Both the position numbers and the translations under genes were made by a program. From NCBI GenBank assembly GCA_032173965.1, contig CM063290.1:1860001-1924000 (forward strand): a stretch of DNA of 64,000 bases. The letters run 5' to 3'. Positions 59,826 through 64,000 of this stretch are shown one piece after another (position 1 is the first letter of the stretch; each line of letters opens with the position of its first letter). The notes below the pieces were generated by a model. It did not search any database, was not told the DNA's origin, and saw only the letters and a program-made list of their open reading frames with translations. Source of the DNA: Sitta carolinensis. Its lineage: Eukaryota; Chordata; Aves; Passeriformes; Sittidae.

Positions 59826-59879
59826 AAGTCACTCTGTTCCTGCCCTAATCCTGGTGGAATTCCTGGTGGGATGTCCTGT

Positions 59880-59940
59880 GCAGAGCCAGCAGTTGGACTT
59901 TAATGATCTGTTCCAACTCTGGATATTCCGTGTTTTGAGT
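59880..59940 (+). mobile_element. CR1-like 3' end fragment
   Basis: TTGGACTTTAATGATCTGTT followed by CCAACTCTGGATATTC. Confidence 0.5.
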
Positions 59941-62040
59941 CAGGAGATCTGACAAATACAATGAATTTACAATTATTTAGAAGTCATTACTGTTCTACAT
60001 CCCCCTGCTTATTTTTTGGAGCTGTTTTGCTGCCTCTGCTGCTTCTGGGTGAGTTGTAGAGGAGGTGAGGAGTTTTAGGCATCTCTTCCAAAGAAATCAA
60101 TGAGAATCTTCCCTCTGATTTTAGTGTGGATCCAAAGCCCTTGAAGTGAGTTTGTAGATTAAAAAAATTATAATTCTCACTCTTTTGCCTTCTAATTCCC
60201 TAAATCCCACAGACTCCCCAAATTCCTCGAGTCCAGCACACACAGACAGTTTTATTGCCAGATTTCTGCTTCCTGCTGTGGTTGGAAGGAGCTGCAGCAC
60301 TCTGAGCTGTGCTGGAACCCTGGATTTTATTACCCAGCCCGGATTTACCAGAGCCAAGAAGAATTTGGGTGAAAGGAAACCAGAGTTTTCCATTTCCTTA
60401 TTTCCTTATGTCTGAGGAGTGTTGCAACACCTGCCGAGGTGAAATCACCTGGAAAAGGACTTCGTGCCACAGGATCCTCTCTGAATTCAAGCTCCAAGCC
60501 CTTTGTCGCACAAAATGCTGATTAACGTGGGCGGCTGGATGCTGAATGGATTTTCCAGGATAAAACGGTGATTCCAGCGGCTCTGCTGGGGCTGGGGGAG
60601 GGAATGAGAGCCCTGGCCCGAAGGAAGGAGCCACTCTCACCTCCAGCCTGGAATTCCAGCCCCGCTCAGCCACACATTTTCCCTAAAATCTGGCACTGGG
60701 CACAAGGAGGACAACGATCCCAAAAAGCCAAGCCCGGGCTCTTGAGGACGGTTTTGTTTTCTAAACACACAAGGAAAACAACATTCCCCAGAAAAAAAAA
60801 AAAAAACAACAAACAAACAAGGGCGTCCGTGACCGCCTCACAAAGGGAGACCCCGGGGCGAAAGGGGAGCCAGGAAATTTTATCCCTTTTTTCCCCTCTG
60901 GCTCTCTCGAGTTTCCAGAGGAGACAATGATGCATTTCTTAGCCCAGACCTCCCGACAAAGAGGAAATCTTGGAGAGGGGTTTGGGATAACACCCGGGGG
61001 AAGATGCTTGACATCCCAAAAGGTTTTTAAACCCAGCCCCGGTGTGGGAATCGAGCCGAGAAGAATTCCTGAGCTCGAATTCTGGTGTCTCCCAGAAATA
61101 ACCGCGTGTTTCTGGGGCTTTAAATCCGCATTTCGGCACTCCCAGAGGCTGGAATAGGCACCAGAAAGTTCTCGGATAACTCCTAAAATGGGTATTTTTT
61201 TTTTTTTTGAAAATCGAAGCTTTTGGATCTCCAAGCCGGGAAATTTAAAGGGCAATAAATCCCTGTTCAGGTGCTGCCGTCCTGCAGATTTAGGGGATTT
61301 GGACCACCATTGGATCCCCTGGCACAGACTGATGCAGGTTTTCCCCATTTCATCTCTCCCCGATATCTGAATTTTAGTAACACCAAATGTAATGGGAGTG
61401 AATTTACAGGGAGATCATGTTATTCCTCTGAATCCAATGGAAATCCCTATGAATGCACTTTCTCTACTCAAGCATTTAAAATCCTGCATGGACCGTTGCT
61501 CTTTTTCTATGTAAATGAAATAATTTTTACCCCATGCAGTATTTAAAATTGTCATCACAAATGAATCCCCTCTACCCCCAAATTCAAGCTGAAAACAGAA
61601 TAACTATAAAGGCAAAACTCAAAGTTGTTGTTTTTTTTTTTTTTTTTTCCCAGGTTTTATTTCTCTCAGGCATTTAATTTATAATTTGATCATTTGGAAA
61701 AGAAAAGCAAATTACCATCCAAATTTGCTCTTAGTAAAAGGAATTTAAGATGTGTTGCTGTCATAATCCCATAAAGCTTTTTTGTTTTTATTTTTATTTT
61801 ACTCTATTCCACACTCCCAGCTCGGGGAGGGGATTGTGATGCCAAATCTGCATTTTAAATACAGAGGGAAATCTGGACCTTGCAGAAATAAACGGGCAGA
61901 TTCCTTCTGCTTTGGGTCCTCACTGTCCAGACAAATTCCTGATGAGTGGCACCCGATGAGATGAAAGAGGAGCATCCCTAAATCCCCAAACCTGGTCCTA
62001 AATCCCCCAAAAACACAGCAGCATCCCAGGGTTTGAGGGA
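59941..62040. other. Intergenic, no gene recognised
   Basis: Contains short A or T runs (60788, 61195, 61630) but no exon. Confidence 0.45.
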
Positions 62041-62500
62041 AGGGTTGGATTTCCTGGGATTTCAGTGTCATTTCCTCCTAGTAGGGGACATTTCCAGTCC
62101 CAGGATTTGAGAGGTTTGATTTCCTGGGATTTTGGTGTCATTTCCTCCTAGCAGGGGACATTTCCAGTTGCAGGATTTGAGGGAAGGATTTGATTTCCTG
62201 GGATTTCAGTGTCACCTTCTCCTAGCAGGGGATTTACCAATCCCAGGATTTGATTTCCTGGGATTTCAGTGCCACCTTCTCCTTGCAGGGGACTTTGCCA
62301 ACCCCAGGATTTGATTTCCAGGGATTTCAGTGCCACCTTCTCCTTGCAGGGGCCATTTCCAGTCCCAGGATTTGATTTCCTGGGATTTCAGTGCCACCTT
62401 CTCCTTGCAGGGGACTTTGCCAACCCCAGGATTTGATTTCCTGGGATTTCAGTGTCATTTTCCCCTCGCAGGGGACTTTGCCAATCCCCCCTCGTCTCCC
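62041..62500. repeat. About 60-bp tandem repeat, seven to eight copies
   Basis: GATTTCCTGGGATTTCAGTG plus CACCTTCTCCTTGCAGGGGA. Confidence 0.95.
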
Positions 62501-63095
62501 CTGCAGGCTCTCATTGGCCACAGCAGCAGCTGGGACAAAATAAAACTGATTCTCTCCCAAAATAAAATTTCCTCTTTCCAGGTGCCATGGAGGGGGGTTC
62601 CTCCTGGGAGCAGGAGCGTTTATAAGGTAGGAGAGAGTTGCAGAATTTAAGATAACAGGATTTATCTCCAGAAAAATTCCTGTCTAAAATCAATGTATAA
62701 CTGCATGAGGATTAGGGTTTTTCTTTCCTCACACAGCTAAGAATTAGAATTAATTAAATAAGATAAAGTGCAATCATCTCCCTGATATTTCAAACTGACG
62801 GGTTGGGGTTAAATCCCTGTTGTGAACTGGAATAGCTGGAATTTTAGGGAGCCCACGAATGTATTATTACCATCTTATTATGGGAAATATGTTAATAATT
62901 AATAGATAGTTAGATCCAATTAAATGCAGATTAATTTCATGAATTATATGGCACTGCAGCAAAGTTTAATTCTTCCTATTTTGTCTCCACTGTGAATTAT
63001 AATTTTAGTGGGGGGATTCCAATTTTATATTCAGTGCTGGTGAATTAATGTAATGAAAAACTGCAAAATTCCAGTTTTATTTAAGTGCATTTATT
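62501..63095. other. Intergenic, AT-rich, no gene seen
   Basis: No exon or RNA gene recognised. Confidence 0.5.
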
Positions 63096-63097
63096 TA

Positions 63098-63170
63098 GAA
63101 TCACAGACTGGCTTGAGTTGGAAGAGACCTTAAAGATCATCTTGTTCCAACCCCTGGCATGTTAAAAAAA
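63098..63170 (-). mobile_element. CR1 LINE 3' end, 5'-truncated
   Basis: GAATCACAGACTGGCTTGAG, TTGGAAGAGACCTTAAAGAT and CATCTTGTTCCAACCCCTGG are the inverted CR1 terminus, then an A run. Confidence 0.85.
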
Positions 63171-63599
63171 AAAAATCCTAAAATAATTAATTAAGAATAA
63201 TTAATATAGGAGTAGTCTTGCCCATTAAAACAAAAATAGATTTAGTGATTCCTTGCTCTGAGGATTTAATTTTTTCCAGGCTGGGGAGGTATAATTTGGT
63301 TATTAATTTTATTTTTCCAGCGTTTGACAGCAATCCATCAATCCGGCTGCAGAGCTGGAGAGTGGCTGGGTTTGGGGCTTGTGATGTGTGACAGGAGAAC
63401 TCAGGAATGGCTCGGATTTGAGAACTGATTTAGAATTTCCCCATAAAGTCCTTAAATCCCTAAAATCTCCGGGGTTTTTTGGGTGTAAATAATGGGTTTA
63501 TTTACTTATCTCCAGCTGTTACAGGATGCTCCTGTGTGAGGTTATTGTTCAAAAGGAGAATTTGGGGGTTTTCCCTCTTCCAAGGCAGCAGAGGATGCT

Positions 63600-63935
63600 T
63601 TTTCTCCTTTTTCCCCCCTTTTTTCTCCTTTTTCCCTCATTTTCCCCTTTTTCCTCCTTTTCCCCATTTTTTCCCCTTTTCCTCCTTTTCCCCCTTTTTC
63701 CCCTTTTTTCTCCTTTTCCCCTTTTTCTCCTTTCCCCCTTTTTCTCCTTTTCCCCCTTTTCCCCTTTTTCTCCTTTTCCCCTTTTTCTCCTTTTTTCCCC
63801 CTTTTCTCCTTCCCTTTTCCTTTTCCTTTTCCCTCTCCCTTTCTTCCCCTTTTTCCCCTTTCCCCTTCTCCCCTTTTCTCCTTTTCCTCCTTCCTTCTTT
63901 CCCCCTTTTTTTCTCTTTTCCCTTTTCTCTCCCTG
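63600..63935. repeat. (CCTTTTTCTCCTTTTCCC)n polypyrimidine tract
   Basis: About 335 bases, nearly pure C/T on the + strand. Confidence 0.95.
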
Positions 63936-64000
63936 TGGCTCTGGCTGCTCCCTGGTGCTTGAATTTCTCCCTCCACATCAATTCCTGGGAAAACTCTTCA

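Noticed and set aside
1..64000. tRNA, rRNA, microRNA or telomeric repeats
   Set aside because: None was recognised by eye; a covariance-model search would be needed to exclude small RNAs.

Overview
The window is vertebrate nuclear DNA and almost certainly avian. It has compact intron/exon genes, several CR1-type LINE 3' ends, solo-LTR-like elements with TATA and AATAAA signals, and the gene pair NMD3 and SPTSSB, which are neighbours in vertebrates. A passerine is plausible but cannot be proven from the sequence alone.

Layout. At 0-4 kb there are minisatellites and a 5-bp microsatellite. A small gene on the + strand follows: a serine palmitoyltransferase small-subunit paralog with a coding exon at 7027-7202. 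A candidate non-coding first exon, tandemly duplicated at 4.19-4.62 kb, precedes it, and a 1.5-kb (TAAAA)-type array fills the putative intron. From 7.25 to 18.5 kb minisatellites are nearly continuous. NMD3 lies on the - strand at 18.84-30.42 kb. All 15 coding exons were resolved by hand, every splice phase joins, and the 504-residue frame is intact. Its intron 12 carries three decayed tandem copies of part of exon 13. A 1.4-kb CCATGG-containing minisatellite abuts the NMD3 promoter. From 32 to 43.7 kb the DNA is intergenic with LTR and CR1 fragments. SPTSSB (- strand) has its coding exon at 44758-44994. A CpG island at 53.2-54.0 kb contains a good minus-strand splice donor and may be its first exon and promoter. 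Two arrays (34-bp and 27-bp units) occupy 54.0-56.85 kb. The remainder is intergenic with CR1 remnants and purine/pyrimidine tracts.

Gene roles. NMD3 is the CRM1 adaptor for 60S ribosomal subunit export. The two small-subunit genes would activate serine palmitoyltransferase, the first enzyme of sphingolipid synthesis, and tune its acyl-CoA choice. The two SPT subunits flank NMD3 and differ in strand. The paralog at 7.0 kb lies tail-to-tail with NMD3, the arrangement I recall for human SPTSSB. It has Leu where SPTSSB has Val at the known specificity position, and its frame breaks one base after the ATG.

Most long open frames in the window are artefacts of minisatellites whose unit length is a multiple of three or which lack stops; they are not annotated as genes.
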